Origin: JBEOJY01 sp040275305
Lineage (GTDB): Bacteria; Pseudomonadota; Alphaproteobacteria; UBA9219
Length of the DNA stretch: 64,000 bases
Direction: 5' to 3'
Assembly: GCA_040275305.1 (NCBI GenBank)
Contig: JBEOJY010000007.1
Span: 62,001 to 126,000, forward strand
Shown: positions 1-7,656 of the stretch, piece by piece
Layout of the letters: every line of letters begins with the position of its first letter
Numbering within the stretch: position 1 is the stretch's first letter
Notes under the pieces: model-generated
Seen by the model: the letters and a program-made list of their open reading frames with translations, nothing else
Databases searched by the model: none
What the model was told of the DNA's origin: nothing
Translations under genes and position numbers: made by a program

Positions 1-21
1 GGGAGTCGCAAAAGAGTCATG

Positions 22-196
22 GACCATGCTACCCTACAGATGGATGCATTGATATTGCAGGAAGAAATAAGCAGCAAGCGTCATGCCCGCGAAGGCGGGC
101 ACCCATCTCCCGACGTTGAAACAAGGCAAAAACATGCAAGTCAAGCGCTCGTATCTGCGACAGGAGGTGGGCACCCGCCTTCGCGGGTGTGACGCA
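22..196. repeat. Composite dispersed repeat (R5 tail + R1 palindrome)
   Basis: An R5 tail (here reverse complemented, containing CCATGCTACCCTACAG) leads into an R1 element. The R1 arms at about 79-101 and 172-196 are inverted repeats around GCCCGCGAAGGCGGGC, with a ~70-nt core between them. The same composite recurs at 57596-57761, but there the core lies in the opposite orientation relative to the tail. It is non-coding and lies upstream of xthA. Confidence 0.8.
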
Positions 197-265
197 TGTG
201 GCAGGAACTAATCTTGTTCTGAAACAATGCGTTAAAGTGTAGGGCAGCATGGTCATGGACTACAC

Positions 266-1069
266 ATGAAAATCGCGACATGGAACATTAACTCCGTGCG
301 TCTGCGCATCGGCTTGGTCGAACGCTTGCTGGACGAGGAAAAGCTCGACGTCTTGTGTCTTCAGGAAACCAAGACCCCGGACGAGTTCTTCCCGCGCGAA
401 GCCTTTGCCGCCAAAGGCTACGTCCACCAACACATACACGGCATGAAAAGCTATAACGGCGTCGCCGTCGTCTCGCGCGTTCCATTCGAAAATCCCGGCA
501 AGCTCTCATGGCAAGGCCGCGAGGATTGCCGCCATATCAGCGTCACGTTACCGGGCGATGTCGAATTGCACTGCTGCTACGTCCCCGCCGGAGGCGACAT
601 CCCGGACCCCGACGCAAACGCGAAATTCGCGCATAAACTAGGTTTTCTCGACGAGCAAATCGCATGGTGGAAAAAAACGAAGCAGCAGGATAACGCGCAA
701 CCACGCCGCAAAATCCTTGTAGGCGATCTCAACATTGCGCCGCTTGAAAACGATGTCTGGTCGCACCGCCAAATGCTGGGCGTCGTGTCGCACACGCCCA
801 TCGAGGTAGAAAAGCTCGCCGACTGGCAAAAATCCTATGACTGGCAAGACGCCCTCCGCGCCTTCGTGCCGGCGGAACAAAAGCTCTATTCGTGGTGGAG
901 CTACCGCGCGAAGGACTGGCAAGCCTCGAACCGGGGCCGCCGCCTCGACCATGTCTGGGTCACCCCCGACCTCAAGCCGCGCCTCCGCAGCGCCAGCATC
1001 TTACGCGACGCGCGCGGCTGGTCCCCGCAACCCAGCGACCACGTTCCGGTCATAGTGGAAATATCATAG
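266..1069 (+). CDS. xthA: Exodeoxyribonuclease III (AP endonuclease)
   Basis: This encodes a 267-residue enzyme of the exonuclease-endonuclease-phosphatase fold. It removes nucleotides 3' to 5' from duplex DNA and nicks at abasic sites in base excision repair in the cytoplasm. The sequence opens MKIATWNINSVRLR. It carries the metal-binding Glu34 in LCLQETKT, the catalytic GDLNIAP motif near residue 155 and the C-terminal SDHVPV with His259, all at the spacing of the E. coli enzyme. The length is normal for the family. It stands alone between a composite repeat upstream and a structured non-coding element downstream. ATG at 266 is the only start that keeps the N-terminal strand. Confidence 0.95.
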   Translation: MKIATWNINSVRLRIGLVERLLDEEKLDVLCLQETKTPDEFFPREAFAAKGYVHQHIHGMKSYNGVAVVSRVPFENPGKLSWQGREDCRHISVTLPGDVELHCCYVPAGGDIPDPDANAKFAHKLGFLDEQIAWWKKTKQQDNAQPRRKILVGDLNIAPLENDVWSHRQMLGVVSHTPIEVEKLADWQKSYDWQDALRAFVPAEQKLYSWWSYRAKDWQASNRGRRLDHVWVTPDLKPRLRSASILRDARGWSPQPSDHVPVIVEIS

Positions 1070-1107
1070 AGAGAAAAATATTTTTTTGAAACATCCCACA
1101 TTTTCCC

Positions 1108-1136
1108 TTGACGTGATGATTCCCATGCGATAGAGT
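1108..1136 (+). promoter_or_regulatory. Sigma-70-like promoter of structured element copy A
   Basis: TTGACG (1108-1113), a 17-nt spacer and TAGAGT (1131-1136) resemble a housekeeping promoter. The same arrangement, TTGACA-17-TTACAA, precedes the homologous element at 46055. The downstream sequence becomes conserved at about the expected start point (TCCCACTTTCT). TCCCA also occurs inside both spacers. Confidence 0.55.
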
Positions 1137-1138
1137 GA

Positions 1139-1410
1139 TCCCACTTTCTTTTCGAATATGTAGGAAAAGGAAGTGCTGACGAAGCCGACGGACCCGCTGA
1201 CTAGCTAGCATGCGGGAGAGGAGCCGAAGGGGGAGACAGCGGGTAGGCCACCCTAAGCAGGCCGGGGCAGACAGGGTACCGGACTGTGATTGGGGAGCGC
1301 GCTCCAGATTAAGAAGGAAGAAAAGATAGATAAGAGAATATGAAAGAAAAGAAAAAAAAGAATAGAGAAGAGAGGAAAGGAAAGGAAGGAAAAGAACCGA
1401 AAGAAAATCT
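1139..1410 (+). ncRNA. Candidate structured RNA, copy A, with purine-rich tail
   Basis: This region has no plausible protein and is clearly homologous to 46088-46363. A stem CCCGC (1193-1197) pairs with GCGGG (1212-1216) around a 14-nt loop containing the self-complementary CTAGCTAG. Further hairpins are GGGT/ACCC (1241-1253), ACAG/CTGT (1271-1287) enclosing GGTACC, and the 12-nt palindrome GGAGCGCGCTCC (1294-1305). From 1311 to 1408 the plus strand is almost entirely A and G, with about seven pyrimidines. In the other copy the main stem and its palindrome change by compensatory substitutions, which supports selection on an RNA fold. I recognise no known family (not RNase P, tmRNA, SRP or an obvious 6S RNA). 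No clear terminator is visible, so the 3' end is a guess. Confidence 0.6.
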
Positions 1411-1481
1411 ACTCCCAAGCTGCGGCATAATTAAGGGTAACGCCCAACCCCTAGAGGCTACCAAAACAAACCTTGCAAAAA

Positions 1482-1555
1482 GGGCCGTCATCGCGAGGGG
1501 CTATCCGCAAGGACCGTCATTGCGAGCCCCATCTTGGGGGCGAAGCAATGTTTTG
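1482..1555. repeat. Partial R2 repeats
   Basis: Two partial R2 heads (GGGCCGTCATCGCGAGGGGC and GACCGTCATTGCGAGC) sit in tandem with a degenerate return arm. They fill the rest of the gap between the candidate RNA and the M48 peptidase gene, and no gene is visible in them. Confidence 0.6.
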
Positions 1556-1595
1556 TCTCCGTGAAAGCTTGAAAGTAACGACGCGCATGCGCTGA

Positions 1596-2687
1596 TCATG
1601 CCTCCGGAATTAAGCTTTTCCCCTCAGGCGGTAAACCGCCGAGCCTCTGCAGCGCGACGATACGATTCTCGATTGGCGGATGCGTCGCGAACAATCCGCC
1701 GATGTCGAAAACGGAAGGTGGGTTTTCGATAAACATCTGCCGCACTTCCGGCGGCACATCCGGAATCTCGCTTGCGCCTGAAATCTTGCGCAATGCCGAA
1801 ATCATCGCTTCCGGATCCTTCGTCAGCTCGACCGCTCCCGCATCCGCCATATACTCGCGCCGTCGCGACAAAGCGAAGCGCAGCAATATCGCCAGCACAT
1901 ATCCGACCGCCAGCATCACGGCGGAAATAATCATCAACAAAGCTATATTCGCCCCGCCGCGCCCTTGCCCGCGCCCATCATCGCTCCTTCCCGTTCTGCC
2001 ATGCATGCCGAACTGCATGCCGCGCCACAGCATCTGCGCAAGAAACGAAATCATCCCCGTGAACACGATCGAGATAACAAGCAGCCTGCAATCCTTGTTG
2101 ATGATGTGCGTAAGCTCGTGCCCCAGAACGGCCTCCAGTTCGCGCTTGTCAAGACGCTCCACCAGTCCGCGCGTCACGGTAACGGCATAGCTGGATGCAT
2201 CAAGCCCGCTCGCGAAAGCGTTCAACGCGCTCGTGTTGATTATGTGCAGCGCGGGCAACTTCATCCCGCGCGAAATGCAGAGATTCTCCAGCAGATTGTA
2301 AAGCTCCGGAGCCTCGCGCCGCGCCAAAGGCTTCGCCCCCGTCGCCATGCGGATCATCGCGCCGTTGAAGGCATAGCCGACCATCGACCAGCACGCGGCC
2401 ACGCCCAGAACAGTCGGCCACCAAGCATAGCAAGCCGACAGCGCCAAATCCTCTGGGCCCAAGGAACCAAGTACAGGCTTGATCGACAGGGAAGAAAAGA
2501 CCGATGGAGAGACGACCGAAACGCCTCGCGCCGCGTCAAGGCTCGCAAAACCAAACAAATACATCGTGCCCGCGAGCAGCGCCATCAGCAGCGCAGGAAA
2601 CGCAGCAAGCATCAGCATAGACTTAAAGTCATTGCTCCAACGATAAGACGTAATGCCAAGCGTAGAAGCTGGAACTGAAGCGCCCAT
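1596..2687 (-). CDS. M48 family zinc metalloprotease (HtpX-like)
   Basis: This 363-residue integral membrane metalloprotease probably takes part in membrane protein quality control. Hydrophobic segments lie at about residues 25-48 and 88-110, followed by the peptidase domain. The zinc motif HELTH is at 190-194 within AVLGHELTHIINKDC. A second hydrophobic pair follows, and the third zinc ligand is probably the Glu of RREYMADAGAVEL. A Gly/Arg-rich stretch (GRTGRSDDGRGQGRGG) lies between the transmembrane segments. It starts 12 nt after the lemA stop codon, so the two are very likely cotranscribed. LemA-M48 pairs are a recurrent arrangement. The product is close to HtpX but the neighbourhood is not that of E. 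coli htpX, so I give no symbol. Confidence 0.85.
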   Translation of the reverse strand: MGASVPASTLGITSYRWSNDFKSMLMLAAFPALLMALLAGTMYLFGFASLDAARGVSVVSPSVFSSLSIKPVLGSLGPEDLALSACYAWWPTVLGVAACWSMVGYAFNGAMIRMATGAKPLARREAPELYNLLENLCISRGMKLPALHIINTSALNAFASGLDASSYAVTVTRGLVERLDKRELEAVLGHELTHIINKDCRLLVISIVFTGMISFLAQMLWRGMQFGMHGRTGRSDDGRGQGRGGANIALLMIISAVMLAVGYVLAILLRFALSRRREYMADAGAVELTKDPEAMISALRKISGASEIPDVPPEVRQMFIENPPSVFDIGGLFATHPPIENRIVALQRLGGLPPEGKSLIPEA

Positions 2688-2699
2688 AGGCAGACTTCC

Positions 2700-3269
2700 C
2701 TACCCGCCGAACGACACTATGGGCGGAACGCTCGCCGCCGCCTTCTCCGTCTCGTCGAGCGCGTACATCTCCGCAGACGTAAATCCCATAGCTCCCGCGA
2801 ACAGCAACGCGGGGAACTGCGCGATAGCCGTATTGTACTCCGCCACGGCGTTGTTGAAGAACCGCCGCGCCGCCGCGATTTTGTTCTCCAGATCGCCAAG
2901 CTCCGCCTGAAGCTGCAAAAAATTCTCGTTGGCTCTAAGTTGCGGATAATTCTCAGCCACGGCGAACAGATTAGCCAATGCGCCCGTCAAAGCGCCTTCC
3001 GCCGCCATCTTGGCTTGCGGGGTAGCCGCCTGCATCGCGCTCGCCCGCGCCTCCGTGACCTTGGAGAAAACGGCGCTCTCATGCGCGGCATAGCCCTTCA
3101 CCGTCTCGACCAGATTGGGAATCAGGTCGTGCCGCTGCTTCATCTGCACGTCGATATCCGCGAATGCGTTCTTCGAAGACAGCCGCAACGCCACCAGCCG
3201 ATTGTAAATGCCGATGCCGAACAAAACGACCGCGCCAAGTGCGATCAAAACGATCATAGATGTGCTCAT
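2700..3269 (-). CDS. lemA: LemA family protein
   Basis: This is a 189-residue LemA-type protein: one N-terminal transmembrane helix (MSTSMIVLIALGAVVLFGIG), then a long helical cytoplasmic domain. The family signature QRHDLIPNLVETVKGYAAHE is present, together with the LQAELGDLENKIAAARRFFN region. The molecular function of LemA is unsettled. The start at 3269 is chosen because a GAGGGAG ribosome-binding site lies just upstream and the hydrophobic helix then begins at once. A longer reading to 3338 would place a poor leader before the helix. It precedes the M48 protease gene in the same transcriptional direction, which suggests a joint membrane function. Confidence 0.85.
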   Translation of the reverse strand: MSTSMIVLIALGAVVLFGIGIYNRLVALRLSSKNAFADIDVQMKQRHDLIPNLVETVKGYAAHESAVFSKVTEARASAMQAATPQAKMAAEGALTGALANLFAVAENYPQLRANENFLQLQAELGDLENKIAAARRFFNNAVAEYNTAIAQFPALLFAGAMGFTSAEMYALDETEKAAASVPPIVSFGG

Positions 3270-3350
3270 GTTAAGCTCCCTCGAAATACGCCACCATTCA
3301 AGCACACTGCACAAACATGGCGCAAAAATGACGACCAATCTGCGATGGTC

Positions 3351-4337
3351 TTACCCGCCCCTGCCCGCCAACATGTTGCGCACCCTGTCCGCCACAAGCC
3401 GCACATCGTCAAGCGGCGGATAACTCCATGTCTCAAGACTTCCCTCGAACGCGCGCGTATAGCCGTCGTCATGCAAAGCCTGATGAAATCTGCGGAACTT
3501 GTCGGAACCGCCGGGCAACGGAATCACATAGACGGGCTTGCCCGTCGTGCACGCCTCGGACACCATATTAACGCTGTCGCACGTCGCAAGAATCGTGTCC
3601 GCAAGCCCCAGCATGCCGAAGTAAGGATTAGCCCCCGTCCCGTCCCAGATATAGGCCGGAACGCCCTCCAGCCCCGCCTTCAACGCCGCAAGATTATCCT
3701 CGCCGGTCCGCCGCGACGGCGTCACCATAAGGCTACCGCCCGATTGCTTGACGCAAGCAGCAAGTTGCCTTGCCACAACCGCGATCTCGCGCGGCGTCAT
3801 TTGATAGACGGAATTAGCCCCCCCGATCAGCGCCGCGATACGCGGCGATGGCAATGCCGCCACCTGAGGCAGGAACTCTGCCGCAGCCGCCCGCAACCTC
3901 TCCGGATTTAAACGATGCAAAGCCCCGCGCGTCGTCAACACGTTGGAACCCGTCATGCCGTCATGGCGCGGCACCACCACAAGATCGAACCGCGACGTAT
4001 CGATGACTGGATTCTGCAACTGAACCGTCAAAGTCCCATGCCCACCGCGAAGCCGCGAAGCTCTCCGCGCATAAAGAGAAGCCGGAACGCTGGCCCGCCC
4101 GGTCGCGACCAGAAGATCCGGCCACGGCGGCGCGATGGCATCCCCGCTCGGATCAAAGGCCCATTGCAGCCCATGCCGCAAAAACGGGCTTAACTGCTTC
4201 CAAGGCGACCTTAATTTGACGCGCTTGACGACGGGCGTTAAACCTAGGGCCTCGGCAAGACCCAAACATTGATTTTCCATACCGGCCTTGCCGTCAGTGA
4301 CGACCCAGCATAATGTTGTGTTGTTCGTTGCGATCAT
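3351..4337 (-). CDS. ELM1/GtrOC1-like family protein (mitochondrial-fission ELM1 homologue)
   Basis: This 328-residue protein matches the bacterial ELM1/DUF1022 family. It has an opening WVVTDGKAGMENQCLGLAEA and internal segments such as LVATGRASV, RIAALIGGAN, LMVTPSRRTGEDN and ATCDSVNMVSEACTTGKPVYV. These read like a two-domain GT-B-type fold with a nucleotide-sugar pocket. In bacteria the biochemical role is not established. A link to cell-envelope glycoconjugates is an inference from the fold. It lies upstream of lemA on the same strand with an 81-nt gap. Upstream of it is a dispersed R2 repeat. Confidence 0.75.
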   Translation of the reverse strand: MIATNNTTLCWVVTDGKAGMENQCLGLAEALGLTPVVKRVKLRSPWKQLSPFLRHGLQWAFDPSGDAIAPPWPDLLVATGRASVPASLYARRASRLRGGHGTLTVQLQNPVIDTSRFDLVVVPRHDGMTGSNVLTTRGALHRLNPERLRAAAAEFLPQVAALPSPRIAALIGGANSVYQMTPREIAVVARQLAACVKQSGGSLMVTPSRRTGEDNLAALKAGLEGVPAYIWDGTGANPYFGMLGLADTILATCDSVNMVSEACTTGKPVYVIPLPGGSDKFRRFHQALHDDGYTRAFEGSLETWSYPPLDDVRLVADRVRNMLAGRGG

Positions 4338-4431
4338 GTGATTAATTCCCGATTGCCGAACGCCATGAATACAACTCCCAAAATGGGGTTACGCTTTTTC
4401 AACCTACGGAGACAAAACTTACAGCAAGAAC

Positions 4432-4549
4432 CGTCATCGCGAGGAGCCGAAGGCGACGTGGCGATCCAGAGTCGCAAAAACCGCCCTTGACGACTCTGGA
4501 TTGCCGCGTCGTTTCCCGCCTTGCGAGCGGAAAACTCCTCGCAATGACG
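4432..4549. repeat. R2 dispersed palindromic repeat
   Basis: The arms CGTCATCGCGAGGAGCCGAA and CTCCTCGCAATGACG flank an inner inverted repeat (GGCGATCCAGAGTCG / CGACTCTGGATTGCC). It fills most of the space between the divergent ELM1-like and Lrp-type genes. The same family appears at 12819, 25292, 50126, 52236 and 63230. Confidence 0.8.
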
Positions 4550-4619
4550 ACCATGCTGCAAAATTTATATACGTAACCTCAATAGAGGGTTTGGCAGTTA
4601 CCCATGAATAGAGGCTGAC

Positions 4620-5132
4620 ATGAAGCACGTCAAACTTGATCGAATAGACCTCCGCATCCTTCGCGAATTGCAAAAGGACGGACGTATGACAAACGTAGAG
4701 CTAGCCAAACGAGCCGGTATTTCGGCCCCGCCCTGCCTGCGCCGCATGCGGGCGCTGGAAGAAGCTGGCTATATCCGAGGCTATCACGCCGACGTCGCGG
4801 CGGATAAGCTGGGATACAGCATAACCGTCTTCACGCTCGTGTCGCTGACCAATCATGCCGAAAGCGACCTGCTGAACTTTGCCAAGCTGGCCGAAACATG
4901 GCCGCAAGTGCGCGAATGCTACATGATGACGGGCGACGCCGACTTCATCATTCGTATCGTCGCCGAAGACTGGGAGGCCTTCCAGAAATTCCTGACCCAC
5001 GACCTTGCCGGAGCGCCCAACGTCGCACGAGTCAAATCCGCCCCCGCCATGCAACGCACCAAATTCGAACCCGGCGTCCCCATCGACGAGAAGATGCCGC
5101 TCCCGGTCGAGAAGTCGCCCGCCACGGAGTAG
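4620..5132 (+). CDS. Lrp/AsnC family transcriptional regulator
   Basis: This 170-residue regulator has an N-terminal winged helix-turn-helix (residues ~5-60, LDRIDLRILRELQKDGRMTN...RAGISAPPCLRRMRALEEAG) and a C-terminal RAM/AsnC ligand-binding domain (VRECYMMTGDADFIIRIVAE). Such proteins form octamers, bind amino acids and control transport or metabolism genes. The target cannot be deduced. It is divergent from the ELM1-like gene and convergent with nagA. The C-terminal tail beyond residue ~150 (PVEKSPATE) is a non-conserved extension. A GAGG ribosome-binding site stands just before the ATG. Confidence 0.9.
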   Translation: MKHVKLDRIDLRILRELQKDGRMTNVELAKRAGISAPPCLRRMRALEEAGYIRGYHADVAADKLGYSITVFTLVSLTNHAESDLLNFAKLAETWPQVRECYMMTGDADFIIRIVAEDWEAFQKFLTHDLAGAPNVARVKSAPAMQRTKFEPGVPIDEKMPLPVEKSPATE

Positions 5133-5150
5133 GAAGCGTCCCTGGCCTCG

Positions 5151-6299
5151 CTACAGCACGCCGCCGACCTCCTTTCCCGACACCCACACGCGCGCAGGCG
5201 TGAACTCGCGATCAAGCGCGACGATATCGGCCTCGTATCCCGGAAGCAATTTTCCGAAGCGCCTGCCAAGGCCAAGAAACTCCGCCGGATAGGTCGAAGC
5301 CATCCGCGCAGCCTCTTCAATCTCGACGCCAATGGTCTGAATGCAATACCGCAGATCTTCCGCCAACGTGTTGCACGACCCAGCAAGACACCCGCGCGAA
5401 TCAAGGCAATGCCTGTCTTCGACATAAATCGTCTCGCCATGCATCAAAAAGGGAACCTTCACATCGCACCCCGCCGGAGCCATCGCGTCGCTGACAAGAA
5501 AAATCCTTCCCGGCGTCTTCGCGCGTAACGCAAGCCGGATCATCTCCGGGCTGACATGAATGCCGTCCGCGATCAGCCCGCACCAACTCTCGGCATCGTC
5601 AAGCGCAAGCCCTGCCATGCCGGGATCGCGGGCGATCATGGATCCCATTGCGTTAAATAAATGCGTGAATCCAGTCGCTCCAGCTTCCAGCATGGGGCGC
5701 ACGCAGTCCGGCGTCGTTTCGCAATGTCCAAGACTGACGATGACGCCCATCGCGCAAAGTTTTTTGACCTGCTCAGGATCGGCGACTCCGGGAGCGAGCG
5801 TCACAAGCACGACCTCGTCGCCCTGTCGGCGATAAAAGGGAATATCCTCGTCTTTCATAAGACGAATATGATCCACAGGATGAAACCGTCTAGCGATTTC
5901 CTGTATATGCGGCCCTTCGAAATGTATGCCGAGAATCGACTCGTCCTGCGCGCGGGCTTCGCGCATAGCGACCAACGCCTTTTGCCGCACCTCTTGCGTG
6001 TCCGTAATGCAGGTCGGGAGCAACCGCGTCGTCCCGCATTTCCTGTGCGCCCGCGCGATGGCAAGACACGTCTCCGCCGTCGGGTCGCTGTTGAACTGCG
6101 CGCCGCCGCCGCCGTTAACCTGCGCGTCGATAAATCCCGGCACAAGAACCGTGTCGGCGCACGAAACGCGCTTGGCGTCGTTCGGGATATTCTTGTCGCT
6201 GACGATATCGACGATCTTGGCGCCTATGAGTAAAAGCGTCTGGCGCTCCACCAAAGCGCCTCCTGTAAAAATGATGGCGTCATGAAGGGCAGTAATCAT
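5151..6299 (-). CDS. nagA: N-acetylglucosamine-6-phosphate deacetylase
   Basis: This 382-residue amidohydrolase removes acetate from GlcNAc-6-phosphate in peptidoglycan and amino-sugar recycling. Family landmarks are VLVPGFIDAQVNGGGG, GIHFEGPHI with the metal-binding Glu, SLGHCETTPD, FTHLFNAMGSM and LVSDAMAPAG with the catalytic Asp. Its first four bases overlap the end of mltG, so it is the second gene of an mltG-nagA operon. No nagB or PTS gene is present. The pairing with a lytic transglycosylase suggests it works on recycled wall sugar. Confidence 0.92.
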   Translation of the reverse strand: MITALHDAIIFTGGALVERQTLLLIGAKIVDIVSDKNIPNDAKRVSCADTVLVPGFIDAQVNGGGGAQFNSDPTAETCLAIARAHRKCGTTRLLPTCITDTQEVRQKALVAMREARAQDESILGIHFEGPHIQEIARRFHPVDHIRLMKDEDIPFYRRQGDEVVLVTLAPGVADPEQVKKLCAMGVIVSLGHCETTPDCVRPMLEAGATGFTHLFNAMGSMIARDPGMAGLALDDAESWCGLIADGIHVSPEMIRLALRAKTPGRIFLVSDAMAPAGCDVKVPFLMHGETIYVEDRHCLDSRGCLAGSCNTLAEDLRYCIQTIGVEIEEAARMASTYPAEFLGLGRRFGKLLPGYEADIVALDREFTPARVWVSGKEVGGVL

Positions 6300-7360
6300 T
6301 GTTTTGATGTTCCAATAGGATACAACGGATTCCGCTTTGGCCGAAATTGGGCTGCCACATTGCGGTTATGCTCTGACAAATTGTAGGAAAACACATGCCC
6401 TCCCGTGCCGTCCGCGACGAAATAATAAAAGTTATTCCGCTCAGGGTGCAAAGCCGCCTCCAACGAAGCGCGACCGGGATTGCAAATGGGACGAGGCGGC
6501 AACCCATCGCTAACATAGGTGTTATACGGCGAAGGGAATGACATATCCTCGTGCGAAAGAGAAAGATCAATCGCCCCGCCCTTCGCCTGCCAAATGGCGT
6601 AGATCACGGTGGGATCGGACTGCAACCGCATACGCGCCCGCAAGCGGTTATAGAAAACCCCAGCAATGCGTGGCCTTTCCGAACCTTTCCCTGTCTCTTT
6701 TTCAATGATCGACGCCATGACCACCGCTTCTTCTGGCGAATTCAAAGGCAATCCCGCATCGCGCTTAGGCCATAACTCCGCGACCATTGCCTTCATGTCT
6801 TCGCGCATGCGGGCCACCACATCGGCCCGCGCGTCGCCATAGGTGTAACGATAAGTCTCCGGCATCAGGCTTCCTTCCGCCAAACTTGCGGCGTCTATCG
6901 TTCCCGTCATGGCCGGAGCGTTTTGAATCAAGGAAGCGATATTCGCGGAAGTCAGTCCTTCGGGAATCGTCAAACGCCGCATGATAGAGCGTCCTTCATG
7001 CATCATCAGTACGATGTTCGCCGCGCTCATGCCGGGATCGATCTGGTACTCCCCTGCCTTAAGGGAACCATATGCGATCATCCGCGCCGCAAGGCGAAAG
7101 AGCAACGGATGATGCACTGCGCTTTGATCGGCAAGCGATTTGGCGATGCTAGCGGCATGAGCGCCTCGCGAAACGATAACGGTCTTCGCCTCTTTCAACG
7201 GCCCCGGCGCAACCACAACGCCGATAACCGCGATCGGAATCAGAAGAATCGCCAACACCACAAAAACCAGCGCAGTCACCAACCATCTCCTGCGCGCGCG
7301 AACGGCGGCTGAAAACTGTTTCTGCTGCATGTCAGCGTATCGAGAAAGCTCGTCGTTCAA
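6296..7360 (-). CDS. mltG: Endolytic murein transglycosylase MltG
   Basis: This 354-residue inner-membrane enzyme of the YceG/MltG family cleaves nascent glycan strands and helps set glycan length. It has a short cytoplasmic Arg-rich segment, one transmembrane helix (residues ~28-52) and a LysM-like region. The catalytic domain carries VVMASIIEKETGKG with the essential Glu, plus RLRARMRLQSDPTVIY and PYNTYVSDGLPPRPICNPG. It overlaps nagA by 4 nt. In many proteobacteria mltG sits by fabF or tmk, so the pairing with nagA is a local arrangement. Confidence 0.93.
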   Translation of the reverse strand: MNDELSRYADMQQKQFSAAVRARRRWLVTALVFVVLAILLIPIAVIGVVVAPGPLKEAKTVIVSRGAHAASIAKSLADQSAVHHPLLFRLAARMIAYGSLKAGEYQIDPGMSAANIVLMMHEGRSIMRRLTIPEGLTSANIASLIQNAPAMTGTIDAASLAEGSLMPETYRYTYGDARADVVARMREDMKAMVAELWPKRDAGLPLNSPEEAVVMASIIEKETGKGSERPRIAGVFYNRLRARMRLQSDPTVIYAIWQAKGGAIDLSLSHEDMSFPSPYNTYVSDGLPPRPICNPGRASLEAALHPERNNFYYFVADGTGGHVFSYNLSEHNRNVAAQFRPKRNPLYPIGTSKQ

Positions 7361-7525
7361 GGATGGGTCCTCACGCCGCGTTCAAGGCAGGGCATCCCGA
7401 TTTGTGAACCACGTTTTCCAAAGCTTTGCAACTCCCCTTAAAGGAAAGCAGGAAAAGCCTGAAAAAAAACGTAACGCCCAGCTCTCCTTTGGGCTTTCAA
7501 AGACAACCGTTGCGGAAAGGACCGT

Positions 7526-7563
7526 CATCGCTACGTCGCCTTCGGCTCCTCGCGAAGACGCTT
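7526..7563. repeat. R2 repeat fragment in the chvG-mltG gap
   Basis: GACCGTCATCGCTACGTCGC with CGGCTCCTCGCGAAGACG is a short, decayed R2 unit in the ~296-nt gap between mltG and chvG. Upstream of it, at 7440-7520, is only a pseudo-leader also seen next to other R2 copies (AAAGGACCGTCATCG context). I see no gene here. Confidence 0.5.
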
Positions 7564-7656
7564 ACGGCTATGCTTTTCTAACTCCGTCCTCAACCATACT
7601 ACGGCTTGATTTCTTCCGCCTGTCCTTAAAAGTTATGAAAAAACTTCAAAAATCTT

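Noticed and set aside
1139..1410. RNase P RNA, tmRNA, SRP RNA or 6S RNA as identity of the structured element
   Set aside because: The universally conserved cores of RNase P (GAGGAAAGTCC) and SRP (GGAAGG/AGCAAG loop) and the tmRNA tRNA-like ends are not visible. 6S remains formally possible but the layout with a purine tail does not fit.
1050..1418. Minus-strand frame of ~122 codons rich in Ser/Leu/Phe opposite the structured element
   Set aside because: It is the reading of the pyrimidine complement of the purine tail, and the plus-strand structure explains the conservation better.
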